Shown: positions 49,696 to 58,912, numbered from the stretch's first letter. The stretch: 64,000 bases of DNA from Actinomadura nitritigenes (GCF_017573545.1 NZ_JAGEOK010000005.1:1-64000); one strand, 5' to 3'. Numbers and translations are program-made. The notes: generated from the sequence alone by a model not told the origin.

Positions 49696-50607
49696 TCACG
49701 CAATATGCGCGAGTGCTTCGGCGAGGGTCGCCTGCCCCGCGGTGCCGCCGGCGGCGCGCGTGGACAGCGCGCCGCACACCGCGCCCAGCGCGAGCGCGTG
49801 GGCCAGGTCGCCGCGGTCGAGCCACCCCGCGAGGAAGCCGGCGTCGAAGCTGTCGCCCGCGCCGACGGTGTCGACGGGGTCGGCGCGCGGCGCGCCGGCG
49901 CGCACCGCCGTCCCGTCCGCCCTCAGGGCGACGGCGCCCTCGCCGCCGCGCTTGACGACCGGGACGCAGCCGGCGCCCGCCAGCGCGTCCAGCGCCTCGG
50001 AGAGCGCGGCACGGCCGCTCAGCGCGAGCGCCTCGGCCTCGTTGGGCAGCAGGAACGTGCACTCGGCGAGCAGCCCGGGAGCGAGTTCCCAGCGCCCGGA
50101 CGGGTCGTCGTTGGTGTCCAGCGAGGTCGTCGCGCCGGACGCCCGGTGCCCGCGCAGCAGCGCGGGCAGCGCCCCGGCGAGGCGCGGCTGGAGGAAGTAG
50201 GACGCGGCGTGCACGTGCCGCGCCGCGACGTCCGGGACGTGCTCGGGCCCGAACTCGGCCAGGCACCCGGACGCGGTCAGGATCGCCCGGTCGCCGCCGG
50301 GCCGGTTGAGGCACACGGTGAGCGCGGTCGGCAGCGTGTCGTGCCGGACGACGCGGGACACGTCGACGCCCGCCGTGCCCAGCGCGTCCAGCACGAAGTC
50401 GCCGGCGGCGTCCCGGCCGACCAGCCCCGCGAACGCGGTGGCCAGGCCGAGCCGGGCGGCGCCGTGCGCGGCGATCGCCGCGGACCCGCCGAGCGCGAGC
50501 ACGCCGCCCCCGACGAGCGTCTCCGCCTGGCCGTAGGGCGGGACGTCGGGGGCGCCGTGCACGAGGACGTCCGGATTGGCGTCCCCGACGACCAGCAGGT
50601 CCAGCAT
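49696..50607 (-). CDS. PfkB-family carbohydrate kinase
   Basis: 303 residues, ATG with GGAGG five bases upstream, overlapping the GH4 gene stop. The ribokinase-family motifs are GGSAAIAAHGAARLGLATAFAGLVGRDAAGDFVL, LPNEAEALALSG and the catalytic VDTVGAGDSFDAGFLAGWL (anion hole plus Asp base). It phosphorylates a free sugar or sugar phosphate. A second PfkB gene in the operon (52741) looks like a tagatose-6-phosphate kinase, so this one may phosphorylate the incoming sugar at O6. Confidence 0.92.
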   Translation of the reverse strand: MLDLLVVGDANPDVLVHGAPDVPPYGQAETLVGGGVLALGGSAAIAAHGAARLGLATAFAGLVGRDAAGDFVLDALGTAGVDVSRVVRHDTLPTALTVCLNRPGGDRAILTASGCLAEFGPEHVPDVAARHVHAASYFLQPRLAGALPALLRGHRASGATTSLDTNDDPSGRWELAPGLLAECTFLLPNEAEALALSGRAALSEALDALAGAGCVPVVKRGGEGAVALRADGTAVRAGAPRADPVDTVGAGDSFDAGFLAGWLDRGDLAHALALGAVCGALSTRAAGGTAGQATLAEALAHIA

Positions 50608-51911
50608 CACGTCCTCCGCAGGGCGGCGGGCAGCGCGTCGCCGTGCGCCGCCGTCAGCGCGTCGCACAGCTCCGCGATCCGCTCGACGGGCAGCGCGGCG
50701 GCGGTCGCCGGGTCGCACATCGCGGCGTGCCGGACGTGCGCCGGGTCGCCCTCGACGGCGGCGGCGACGGTCAGCTCCACCACGTTCAGGAAGGCGCGGT
50801 TCAGCGCCGCGAGCTGCGGGGGCAGCGCGCCGACGTGGTGCGGGTGCACGCCCATCCGGTCGAGCGTCGCGGGAACCTCGACGCCGGCGCCCATCGGCAG
50901 GTTGGTGATCAGGCCGGTGTTGGCGGTGGTCACCTGGATGGTGCGGCGCTCGCCGGTGGCGAGGCTGTGGATCACCTGCGGCGCGTACTCGGTGGCGTCC
51001 TCGTCCTCGCGCGGCGACGGGCACTCGCCGCGCGCCAGGCAGTCGCGGACCCGCGCGTACTCGGCCAGGTTGCCCTCGCTGATCTTCACGTACTCGCCGA
51101 CCGGGATGCGCAGCCGCTCGATCTCCGCCTCGTCCTTCAGGTACCAGGGGACGTACTCGGACGAGTGCTCGCTGGTCTCCGTCGGGTAGCGGCCGAGGCG
51201 CCGGTACATGTCGACGCGCACCCGCCGCCTCAGCTCGGGGTCGGCCTCGATGGCGGCGTCCAGCGCCGGGTACAGGTCGCGGCCGCGGTGCTCCCACTTC
51301 AGCACCCACGCCTGGTGGTTGACGCCCGCCGAGTGGAAGTCGACCTCCTCGTAGGGCACGCCGACCAGCTCCGACAGGTCGCGGACGGTCCAGTACACCG
51401 AGTGGCACAGGCCGGCGGCCTTCACCTCCGGCGCGATCGCCGCGAGGTACTGCAGGTTCATCGCCATCGGGTTGGTGTAGTTGAGCAGCCACGCGTCCGG
51501 GCAGACGGCCCGGATGTCGGCGGCCAGCCCCTCCAGCAGCGGGAACGTGCGCAGCGCCCGGAAGATGCCGCCGATGCCGAGGGTGTCGCCGATGGTCTGC
51601 CGGACGCCGAACTCCGCCGCGACCTCGAAGTCCTTCACCGTCGCGGCGTGCCCGCCGACCGCGACCATGTTGACGACCACGTCGGCGCCCTCCAGCGCGC
51701 GGCGCCGGTCCGGCGACGCGGTGATGACGGGCGCGGCGCCGTGCTCCTTCGCGGTGAGCTTCGCCAGGCCCTCGGCGACCTCCAGCCGCTCGGGGTCGAT
51801 GTCGTGCAGCGCGAGCCGGACGCCGCCGAGCTCGGGGTAGGAGAGGATGTCGCGCAGCAGCTGGCGGGTGAACTCGACCGAGCCGGCGCCGACGAAGGCG
51901 ATGTTCAGCAT
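50607..51911 (-). CDS. GH4 NAD-dependent glycosidase (MelA-like alpha-galactosidase)
   Basis: 434 residues. NAD-binding start NIAFVGAGSVEFTRQLLRDIL, NMVAVGG, WLLNYTNPMAMN (Asn144/Asn147), the manganese ligand Cys169 in GLCHSV and His199 in AGVNHQAW, all typical of GH4. These enzymes cleave glycosides by an oxidation-elimination mechanism in the cytoplasm. CHSV with GVNHxAW is the MelA/AglA (alpha-galactosidase or alpha-glucosidase) pattern rather than 6-phospho-beta-glucosidase. Its 5' end overlaps the aldolase gene by 7 bases. It should release a galactose-type sugar from an imported oligosaccharide. Confidence 0.9.
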   Translation of the reverse strand: MLNIAFVGAGSVEFTRQLLRDILSYPELGGVRLALHDIDPERLEVAEGLAKLTAKEHGAAPVITASPDRRRALEGADVVVNMVAVGGHAATVKDFEVAAEFGVRQTIGDTLGIGGIFRALRTFPLLEGLAADIRAVCPDAWLLNYTNPMAMNLQYLAAIAPEVKAAGLCHSVYWTVRDLSELVGVPYEEVDFHSAGVNHQAWVLKWEHRGRDLYPALDAAIEADPELRRRVRVDMYRRLGRYPTETSEHSSEYVPWYLKDEAEIERLRIPVGEYVKISEGNLAEYARVRDCLARGECPSPREDEDATEYAPQVIHSLATGERRTIQVTTANTGLITNLPMGAGVEVPATLDRMGVHPHHVGALPPQLAALNRAFLNVVELTVAAAVEGDPAHVRHAAMCDPATAAALPVERIAELCDALTAAHGDALPAALRRT

Positions 51912-52753
51912 GCACGTGATCCAATGCTCTCGGCGGAACGGGGCGCGATGACCTCCAGCAGGTGCGCGACCTGCTCCCGCATGGCGTCGCGGGCGGGCGC
52001 GAGGTAGCGGCGCGGGTCGACGCCCCGGTCCAGGTTCGCGCGGACCGCCCCGGTGAAGGCGATGTTGAGGGCCGTGCCGATGTTGATCTTTGTCATTCCC
52101 TGACCGACCGCGCGGCGCAGCTCGTCGTCGGCGACCCCGGACGAGCCGTGCAGCACCAGCGGGACCGGCACCGCGTCGCGCAGCCGCGCGATCAGGGCGT
52201 GGTCGAGGACGGCGGTGCGCTCGGTCATCGCGTGCGAGCTGCCGACGGCGACCGCGAGGGCGTCGACGCCGGTCGCGGCCACGAACGCGGCGGCCTCGCC
52301 GGGGTCGGTGCGGACGCCGGGGGCGTGCGCGCCGTCCTTGCCGCCCACCTCGCCGAGCTCGGCCTCCAGCCAGAGGCCGCGCTCGTGGGCCCAGGCGGCG
52401 GCCGCCGCGGTGCGGGCGACGTTCTCGTCGTAGTCGTGCTCGGAGCCGTCGTACATCACCGAGCCGAACCCGTGGTCGGCGGCCTGGTGCATCAGGTCCT
52501 CGTCGGTCACGTGGTCCAGATGCAGGGCGACGCGGGCCGCCGAGCCCTCCGCCACGGCGCGGGTGCCGGCGGCGATCGGGCCGAGCCGTCCGCCGTGGAA
52601 GCGGACCGCGTTCTGGCTGATCTGGCAGATGACCGGGCGTCCGGTCTCCTCGGCCGCCGCGACGATCGCCTCGGCGTGCTCCAGCGTGATCACGTTGAAC
52701 GCGGCGACGCCTTCGCCTGGCCGCACCAGCTCGGCCGTGTTCACCAGGGGCAT
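51905..52753 (-). CDS. Class II tagatose/fructose-bisphosphate aldolase (GatY/KbaY-like)
   Basis: 282 residues. AAFNVITLEHAEAIVAAAEE at the start, VALHLDHVTDEDL with the catalytic Asp and first Zn-binding His, GSVMYDGSEHDYDENV, EAELGEVGGKDG, LAVAVGSSHA, LVLHGSSGV and GMTKINIGTALNIAFT complete the class II aldolase set. It cleaves tagatose- or fructose-1,6-bisphosphate into triose phosphates. The start overlaps the kinase gene by 13 bases. Confidence 0.92.
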   Translation of the reverse strand: MPLVNTAELVRPGEGVAAFNVITLEHAEAIVAAAEETGRPVICQISQNAVRFHGGRLGPIAAGTRAVAEGSAARVALHLDHVTDEDLMHQAADHGFGSVMYDGSEHDYDENVARTAAAAAWAHERGLWLEAELGEVGGKDGAHAPGVRTDPGEAAAFVAATGVDALAVAVGSSHAMTERTAVLDHALIARLRDAVPVPLVLHGSSGVADDELRRAVGQGMTKINIGTALNIAFTGAVRANLDRGVDPRRYLAPARDAMREQVAHLLEVIAPRSAESIGSRAC

Positions 52754-53625
52754 GATGTCTCCCTCACCTTCGTGGCCCGGCGGTGCCGCCGGAGAACGTC
52801 GGGGTCGAACTCGCCGGCGGCGGGCGCGGCGACCGCGGCGGCCGCCAGCGCGGCGGCCTCGCCGAGCGCGCCCGGCCAGGGCGTCCGGTCGCGCAGCGCG
52901 ACCGCGAGCGCCGCCGCCGCGGCGTCGCCGGCGCCGGTCGGGTTGCCGGCGACGACCTCGTGCGGGACGGCCTCGAAGCAGCCGTCGGGCGTGACGGCGA
53001 CCATGCCGCCGGCGCCGCGCGAGACGACCAGCGCACCGGACTCCCCGGCGGCGGAAGCGTCGAGGCCGGCCGCGGCCATCTCCGCCTCGTTGGGCTTGAG
53101 CAGGTCGGGGCGCGCGCCGGCGGCGGCGCGCAGCGCGGGCCCGCCCGCGTCCACCAGCACCCGGGCGCCCGCCTCGCGGGCCAGCCGGGTGAGGACGGCG
53201 TAGGCGTCCTCCGGCACGCCCGGCGGCAGGCTGCCGGACAGCACCGCCACCGACGCCCCGGCGGCGAGCGCGGCGAACGACTCCTGGAACGCCGCCCACT
53301 CGTCCGGGCGGACGTCCGGCCCCGGCTCGTTGAAGATCGTCGCGTCGGTGTCGACGACCGTGACGGTCCGCCGCGTCTCCCCCGCGACGGCGGCGAAGGC
53401 GTGCGGGACCTCCAGCGCGCCCGCCACCAGGGCCCCCGTGGCGCCGCCCGCCAGCCCCGTCACCAGCGTCTCCTCGCCGAGGGCGTGCAGGACGCGGGCG
53501 ACGTTCAGGCCCTTGCCGCCGGGACGCTGCAGCACCGACGCGACGCGGTGCGAGCCGTGCGGCGTCAGCCTGGGGACCCGGTAGGTCACGTCCCAGGCGG
53601 GATTGAGGGTGACCGTGAGGATCAT
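52741..53625 (-). CDS. 1-phosphofructokinase-family kinase (tagatose-6-phosphate kinase-like)
   Basis: 294 residues beginning MILTVTLNPAWDVTYRV, which is the FruK/LacC/PfkB-B start. PGGKGLNVARVLHALG is the PfkB motif 1, VAVLSGSLPPGVP and LLKPNEAEMAAAGLD follow, and GNPTGAGDAAAAALAVAL holds the catalytic Asp. In this operon it probably makes tagatose-1,6-bisphosphate for the aldolase. It touches the isomerase gene with overlapping TGA/ATG codons. Confidence 0.93.
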   Translation of the reverse strand: MILTVTLNPAWDVTYRVPRLTPHGSHRVASVLQRPGGKGLNVARVLHALGEETLVTGLAGGATGALVAGALEVPHAFAAVAGETRRTVTVVDTDATIFNEPGPDVRPDEWAAFQESFAALAAGASVAVLSGSLPPGVPEDAYAVLTRLAREAGARVLVDAGGPALRAAAGARPDLLKPNEAEMAAAGLDASAAGESGALVVSRGAGGMVAVTPDGCFEAVPHEVVAGNPTGAGDAAAAALAVALRDRTPWPGALGEAAALAAAAVAAPAAGEFDPDVLRRHRRATKVRETSCPW

Positions 53626-54494
53626 CAGGACAGGATGATCGAGCGGGTCAGGTTGCGCGGCCGGTCCGGGTCCAGGCCCTTGGCCTCGGCCAGCGCCACC
53701 GCGAGCCGCTGGACCCGCACCAGGTCCGCCATCGCGTCCGCCCCCGACGCCTCGGCCAGCGCCCCGGTGGCGGCGACCTGCTCGGGCAGGCCCTCCGGCG
53801 GCGTCCCGAAGAACCAGGTCAGGCTGTGCTCGTCGGTGACGCTGATCGGGCCGTGCCGGTACTCCATCGCCGGGTACGACTCGGTCCACGCGCCGGCGGC
53901 CTCGCGGACCTTCAGCGCCGCCTCGTTCGCGATCCCGTTCGTCCAGCCCGCGCCGAGGAAGGTGAACTGGCCGCGCTCGACGGCGCCCTCGGGCAGCGGC
54001 GCCTCGACGGCGGCGCGGCACTGCTCGATCAGGTCCGCGGGCAGCAGGCCGAGGTGCGCGCGCAGCAGCGCGAGCGCGGTCGTCGCGAACCGGGTCTGCA
54101 CGACGGAGCGCTCGTCGGCGAAGTCGAGCACGACGCGGGCGCCGGCGAGGTCCATGATGGGCGTCCGCGGGTCCCCGATCAGCGCCGTGGTGGGCAGGTC
54201 GGTCGCGCGCAGCAGGTCCAGGACCTCCGTCGTGGTGCCGGAGCGGCAGATCGCCACCACCCGGTCGTAGCGGCGCCCGTGCGGGAACTCCGACGCCGGG
54301 AACGCGTCGCTCTCCCCCGCCCCGGACGCCTCCCGCAGCGCCGCGTACGCCTGGGCGATGAACAGCGAGGTGCCGCACCCGACGACCGCGACGCGCTCGC
54401 CCCGCGCGGGAAGCCCGTCCACCCCGTCCGCCAGTTCGGCGGCGCGCTCCCAGCAGCCCGGCTGCGACGCGATCTCCTCAAGAACGAACGACAC
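53625..54494 (-). CDS. SIS-domain sugar isomerase/deaminase (AgaS-like)
   Basis: 289 residues from a GTG with AGGAG six bases upstream. Two SIS domains: GERVAVVGCGTSLFIAQAYAALREASG with AICRSGTTTEVLDLLRATDLPTTALIGDP, and FLGAGWTNGIANEAALKVREAAGAWTESYPAMEYRHGPISVTDE. The ALKVREAAGAWTESYPAMEYRHGP block resembles GlmS and AgaS isomerase domains. It should deaminate and isomerise galactosamine-6-phosphate to tagatose-6-phosphate. First gene of the five-gene catabolic operon. Confidence 0.9.
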   Translation of the reverse strand: MSFVLEEIASQPGCWERAAELADGVDGLPARGERVAVVGCGTSLFIAQAYAALREASGAGESDAFPASEFPHGRRYDRVVAICRSGTTTEVLDLLRATDLPTTALIGDPRTPIMDLAGARVVLDFADERSVVQTRFATTALALLRAHLGLLPADLIEQCRAAVEAPLPEGAVERGQFTFLGAGWTNGIANEAALKVREAAGAWTESYPAMEYRHGPISVTDEHSLTWFFGTPPEGLPEQVAATGALAEASGADAMADLVRVQRLAVALAEAKGLDPDRPRNLTRSIILS

Positions 54495-54511
54495 CGAGGC
54501 TCCTAATTGCT

Positions 54512-54564
54512 CGTTTGTGCGCCTTATGCGCCAGTAACGTACAAGAGTGAGCACATGTCGGCAA
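54512..54564 (-). promoter_or_regulatory. Promoter and operator candidate of the SIS/kinase/aldolase operon
   Basis: On the minus strand TTGCCG (54559-54564) and TACGTT (54536-54541) are spaced by 17 bases, a good vegetative promoter. Downstream of it, CGTTTGTGC (54512-54520, plus strand) matches the CGATTGTG repeat in front of the importer at seven of eight positions. The rest of the 54495-54716 gap shows no gene. Confidence 0.45.
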
Positions 54565-54716
54565 GTAGTCCGCCAAGGCGCCCTGGTCGGCCGGGCACGC
54601 TCGCGCCGCGCCGGAAACCGGCGCGGATGGAGCGATGAGTTCCGGGCGCTCCCCTGGTCTGCCTCATCGACGGACCGATCGACACCGACCGGTCGACACA
54701 GAAGGGGGAGGGCGCC

Positions 54717-55115
54717 ATGAGCGACACGACCACCACCGCGGCCGTCCGCAGGGTCGCGAACGTGATCATTCCGGTGCGCGACCAGGACCGGGCGCTGGAG
54801 TTCTACTGCGGGACGCTCGGGCTCGAGAAGCGCGCCGACCAGCCGTTCGGCGGCGGCTACCGCTGGATCGAGGTCGCTCCGGAGGGCGCCGAGACGCCGA
54901 TCGCGCTCTGCCCGCCGCCCGAGGGCACCGAGGCGGGCGGCCGGGACACCGGCATCGCGCTGTCGACCGCCGACATCGACGGCTGCCACGCGCGGCTGAA
55001 GGCCGCGGGGGCCGACGTCGACGCCGAGGTCAGCCGCATGGGCGGCCCCGTGCCGCCGATGTTCTGGTTCCGCGACCCCGAGGGCAACACCCTCATGGTC
55101 GTCGAGGACGCCTGA
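54717..55115 (+). CDS. VOC-family (glyoxalase-like) protein
   Basis: 132 residues in a single VOC module pair: VANVIIPVRDQDRALEFYCGTLGLEKRAD, YRWIEVAPEGAETPIALCPPPEG, IALSTADIDGCHARLKAAGADV and MFWFRDPEGNTLMVVED. The terminal Glu in NTLMVVE fits a metal ligand; a first-strand His is replaced by Asn (VANVII). It may be a fosfomycin/bleomycin-type resistance or an isomerase-like member. It is a single gene converging on the phospholipase gene. Confidence 0.85.
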   Translation: MSDTTTTAAVRRVANVIIPVRDQDRALEFYCGTLGLEKRADQPFGGGYRWIEVAPEGAETPIALCPPPEGTEAGGRDTGIALSTADIDGCHARLKAAGADVDAEVSRMGGPVPPMFWFRDPEGNTLMVVEDA

Positions 55116-55152
55116 GCCGCCCCGCGCCTGCGGAGCGGCTCCCGCCCGCCGG

Positions 55153-57240
55153 TCAGCCGGAGACCGACGGGCGGCCGTTCTCCAGGTGCCCCATCAGGCG
55201 GCGGCGGAACGCCGCGTCCTCGGCCGCGCGGACCTCCACGTCGTACCAGCCGTGCCCGGTGGCCCAGGAGACCGTCACGCTCTTGCCCGCGGCCACCGTC
55301 GCCTTGCGGGTCGCCTTGCCGTAGGCGAGGGCGCTCAAGGTGAACGTGAGGGGCCGCGTGCCGCGGTTCCGGACGGTGATCTCGATACGGCCGGCGTCGG
55401 CGGCGGCGCGGGACGTCACGTCCGCGCCCGCGGCCGCGCCGGAGGCCGCGCCCGCGAACTCGCGGCGGAACCCGTTCGGCCCCGTCAGGGTGAGGCGGTA
55501 CCGCCCGTCCTTCAGCGCCACCCGCTCGACCGCGCGCCCGGCCACGTCGAAGTGGCGCGGCGCCGCGAACTCGCCCGCGTACGGATACAGCGCGAGGTGC
55601 GAGGCGCGCGTGCCCCGCTCGGTCATGGTGACGACCAGGGCGCCGCCGTCCAGGCGCGCCGACGCGTCGGTGCGGTACGGCAGCGCGCGCGCCGGCCGCG
55701 TCCCCGGCTCCGGGACGGGGTCCTTCTGGACGACCGGAGGGAGCGCGGGCCAGCGCAGGTAGAACTTCGGCGGCGTCCCGGGCCGGGTCACCGACGGCGG
55801 GCCGGCCGGATGCCGGAAGTCGAACGCCGAGGTCAGGTCGCCCGCGACGGTCCTGCGCCACGCGCTGATGTTCGGCTCGCGGATGCCGAGCCACCGCTCC
55901 AGGAAGCGGATCGTCGAGGTGTGGTCGAACACCTCCGAGCACACGTACCCGCCCGCGGTCCACGGCGAGACGACGGTCATCGGCACGCGGAAGCCCAGCC
56001 CGATCGGCGCGCCGTCGGCGTGCTCGTCCGCGGCGTCCGCGGGCGGCAGCGGCGGCGGCACGTGGTCGAAGTAGCCGTCGTTCTCGTCGAACATCAGGAA
56101 CAGCGCCGTGGTCTCCCACGTCCGCCGGTCCGAGGCGATCGCGTCCAGGACCTGGTAGGTGATGCCCGCGCCCTGGATCGGGCTGCCGGACCCCGGATGC
56201 TCGGACTCGGCGGCCGGCGCGACGATGTAGGACACCTCCGGCAGCCGCCCCGCCTCGACGTCGGCCCGGAACGCCGCGCCGAGGGTGCCGCCCTCACTCC
56301 GCCGCAGCGCGCGCTCGAACAGGTCGCGTTCCGGCGCGGGGAGCGCCGCGACTCCCTTGTCCAGCGCGGCCAGCATGCTCTTCCGGTCCTCCGCGCCCGC
56401 CCCCGCGACGGCGCCGTAGAACTCCGTGAGGCTCTTGTACGAGCCGGCCGCCGCGAGCGCCTTGCGCATGATCCCCTTGAACCTGGTGAGGAACTCCAGC
56501 GGGTTGTCGGTGAAGTTGTCCCATTCCTGGTACACCTTCCACGTCCGGCCCGCCTTCGACAGCCGTTCGACATAGGACGTCTGCGCGTAGCCGGGATGGT
56601 TCGCCTCGTCGTAGGCGTCGTTCTCGACCGCGCGGTGCCCGTTCGCCTCGTAGCCGATCGTCCCGGTCCAGTGGTACGTCCTGTTCGGGTTCGTGGGCCC
56701 GAACACGGAGCAGTGGTAGGCGTCGCAGACGGTGAACGTGTCGGCCAGCTCGTACTGGAACGGCAGGTCCGCGCGGTCGTAGTGGACCATCGTCGGCATG
56801 AGCTTGGCCGCGATCCAGCCGTCGTGCCATCCGCCGCCGCGCGCCTTCTGGCCGCTGTCCCAGCCGTGGTCGACGCCCGCGATGTAGTTGACGTCCGTGA
56901 ACGGCCCGTGCCCGATCGCGTCGCGGGCCAGGAACGGCTTGACGCGCCGCAGCAGGCCCGGCTGCGCGAACACCGGATGCCCGTCGCGCAGCTCGATCGC
57001 GTTGCGGTCGCCGAAGCCGCGCACGCCGCGCAGCGTCCCGAAGTAGTGGTCGAACGCGCGGTTCTCCTGCATCAGGAACACGACGTGCTCGACGGACTCC
57101 AGCCCGCCGGGCCGCACCGGCTGCGCGAGCGCGGCGTGCACCGACGGCGGGAGCAGCGAGGCGGCGGCGGCGCCACCGGCGACGCCCGCGCCGGTGGCGA
57201 GGAAGGAGCGGCGGGAGGGACCATCGCGGCGAGGGCTCAT
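55153..57240 (-). CDS. Tat-exported phosphocholine-type phospholipase C
   Basis: 695 residues. A twin-arginine signal (PSRRSFLATGAGVAGGAAAA, residues 8-27) is followed by the phosphoesterase domain: VEHVVFLMQENRAFDHYFGTLRGVRGFGD, FGPTNPNRTYHWTGT, VYQEWDNFTDNPLEF, LMFDENDGYFDHVPPP and VSPWTAGGYVCSEVFDHTSTIRFLERW, as in the PlcC/PlcN family. Two C-terminal DUF756-type beta domains (from about residue 500) complete the usual length. It releases phosphorylcholine-like head groups outside the cell. Confidence 0.95.
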   Translation of the reverse strand: MSPRRDGPSRRSFLATGAGVAGGAAAASLLPPSVHAALAQPVRPGGLESVEHVVFLMQENRAFDHYFGTLRGVRGFGDRNAIELRDGHPVFAQPGLLRRVKPFLARDAIGHGPFTDVNYIAGVDHGWDSGQKARGGGWHDGWIAAKLMPTMVHYDRADLPFQYELADTFTVCDAYHCSVFGPTNPNRTYHWTGTIGYEANGHRAVENDAYDEANHPGYAQTSYVERLSKAGRTWKVYQEWDNFTDNPLEFLTRFKGIMRKALAAAGSYKSLTEFYGAVAGAGAEDRKSMLAALDKGVAALPAPERDLFERALRRSEGGTLGAAFRADVEAGRLPEVSYIVAPAAESEHPGSGSPIQGAGITYQVLDAIASDRRTWETTALFLMFDENDGYFDHVPPPLPPADAADEHADGAPIGLGFRVPMTVVSPWTAGGYVCSEVFDHTSTIRFLERWLGIREPNISAWRRTVAGDLTSAFDFRHPAGPPSVTRPGTPPKFYLRWPALPPVVQKDPVPEPGTRPARALPYRTDASARLDGGALVVTMTERGTRASHLALYPYAGEFAAPRHFDVAGRAVERVALKDGRYRLTLTGPNGFRREFAGAASGAAAGADVTSRAAADAGRIEITVRNRGTRPLTFTLSALAYGKATRKATVAAGKSVTVSWATGHGWYDVEVRAAEDAAFRRRLMGHLENGRPSVSG

Positions 57241-57307
57241 GACCGCACAGCGTGGGCCGCGCGGGTAACGGGACGACCGCGATCACGCGTCCGCCCGGTA
57301 ACGGACA

Positions 57308-57320
57308 TGAAAGACTTTCA
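57308..57320. promoter_or_regulatory. 13-bp palindrome upstream of the aldehyde dehydrogenase
   Basis: TGAAAG-A-CTTTCA lies in the phospholipase/aldehyde dehydrogenase intergenic region, 68 bases from the former start. Possible operator; no regulator is adjacent. Confidence 0.35.
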
Positions 57321-57352
57321 CGTGAGGTTCGGCGGCGCGCCCGGGGTGGGCG

Positions 57353-57381
57353 TTTACCGGACCGAACGGGTTTCGTATGTT
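57353..57381 (+). promoter_or_regulatory. Promoter candidate of the aldehyde dehydrogenase gene
   Basis: TTTACC (57353-57358), a 17-base spacer and TATGTT (57376-57381), 44 bases before the ATG. Confidence 0.4.
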
Positions 57382-57425
57382 GAGCGTGCAACGAAGAACG
57401 GCCCGTTCCCTGCCGGAGGAAGCCC

Positions 57426-58850
57426 ATGGACCACGTCAAGCAGTTCTACATCGGCGGCCAGTGGGTCGCGCCCCGCACCGACACGACGCTCGAGGTCGTC
57501 AACCCGGCCACGGAACAGGCCATCACCTCCATCGCCATGGGCGGCGCCGAGGACGTCGACGCGGCCGTCGCCGCGGCGAAGGAGGCGTTCGAGACGTTCT
57601 CGCAGACGAGCAAGCAGGAGCGGCTCGACCTGCTCGACTCCGTCGTCGCCGTCTACACCCGGCGGCTGGAGGAGCTGGCCGACATCATCAGCCAGGAGAT
57701 GGGCGCGCCCCTCTCGCTGGCGCGGGCCGCGCAGGCGATCGCCGGCCTCGGCCACCTCGGCACCGCGCGCGCCGTGCTGGCCGACTTCGAGTTCGACCGC
57801 CCGATGGGCGGCACCCTGGTCACCCGCGAGCCGGTCGGGGTCTGCGGGCTGATCACCCCGTGGAACTGGCCGCTCAACCAGATCGCCTGCAAGGTCGGCC
57901 CGGCCCTCGCCACCGGCTGCACGATGGTGCTCAAGCCGTCGGAGGTCGCGCCGCTGAACGCGATCCTGTTCGCCGAGATCCTCGACGAGGCGGGCGTCCC
58001 GGCGGGCGTGTTCAACCTCGTCAACGGCGACGGCCTCGGCGTCGGCGCGCCGCTGTCGGCGCACCCGGACGTCGACATGGTGTCGTTCACCGGGTCCACC
58101 CGCGCCGGCATCGAGGTGGCCCGCGCCGCGGCCCCGACCGTCAAGCGGGTCGCGCAGGAGCTCGGCGGCAAGTCCGCCAACATCATCCTGGACGACGCCG
58201 ATCTGAAGGCCGTCATCACGCGGGACGTCGGCAACATGTGCACCAACTCGGGCCAGTCGTGCAACGCCCCCAGCCGGATGCTCGTCCCGGCCGCGCGCAT
58301 GGAGGAGGCCGCGGCCATCGCCGCGGAGGCCGCCCGCGACATCGTGGTCGGCGACCCGCGCGACGAGACCACGCGGATCGGGCCGGTCGTGTCGGCCACG
58401 CAGTACGGCCGGATCCAGCAGCTCATCGAGAAGGGCATCGGCGAGGGCGCCAAGCTGGAGGTCGGCGGCCCCGGCAAGCCCGAGGGCCTGGAGACCGGCT
58501 ACTTCGTGCGCCCGACGGTGTTCTCGCACGTCTCCAACGAGATGACGATCGCCCGCGAGGAGATCTTCGGCCCGGTGCTCGTGCTGATCGGCTACGAGGA
58601 CGACGACGACGCGGTGCGCATCGCCAACGACACCCTCTACGGCCTGTCCGGCTACATCTCCGGCAGCGCCGACCGCGCCAAGGCGATGGCCCGCCGGCTG
58701 CGCACCGGCAACGTCCACCTCAACGGCGCCGGTCCCGACTTCAACGCGCCGTTCGGCGGCTACCGCCAGTCCGGCAACGGCCGCGAGTGGGGAGCGCTCG
58801 GCTTCGAGGAGTACCTCGAGACCAAGGCCATCATGGGCTACAACGCCTGA
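57426..58850 (+). CDS. NAD(P)-dependent aldehyde dehydrogenase
   Basis: 474 residues. ITPWNWPLNQIACKVGPAL and KPSEVAPLNAILFAEIL bind the cofactor; the catalytic Glu245 is in QELGGKSANIILDDAD and the catalytic Cys279 in NSGQSCNAPSRMLVP. The end has PFGGYRQSGNGREWGALGFEEYLETK, typical of class 1/2-type ALDHs. It oxidises an aldehyde to an acid. Single gene followed by a strong hairpin. Confidence 0.95.
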   Translation: MDHVKQFYIGGQWVAPRTDTTLEVVNPATEQAITSIAMGGAEDVDAAVAAAKEAFETFSQTSKQERLDLLDSVVAVYTRRLEELADIISQEMGAPLSLARAAQAIAGLGHLGTARAVLADFEFDRPMGGTLVTREPVGVCGLITPWNWPLNQIACKVGPALATGCTMVLKPSEVAPLNAILFAEILDEAGVPAGVFNLVNGDGLGVGAPLSAHPDVDMVSFTGSTRAGIEVARAAAPTVKRVAQELGGKSANIILDDADLKAVITRDVGNMCTNSGQSCNAPSRMLVPAARMEEAAAIAAEAARDIVVGDPRDETTRIGPVVSATQYGRIQQLIEKGIGEGAKLEVGGPGKPEGLETGYFVRPTVFSHVSNEMTIAREEIFGPVLVLIGYEDDDDAVRIANDTLYGLSGYISGSADRAKAMARRLRTGNVHLNGAGPDFNAPFGGYRQSGNGREWGALGFEEYLETKAIMGYNA

Positions 58851-58912
58851 CCGGCGCCTGGAGCGGAGCTCCAGCGGAGCGCAAGGCGTCGGTCAGGCTG
58901 CTCTTGCCGGGG

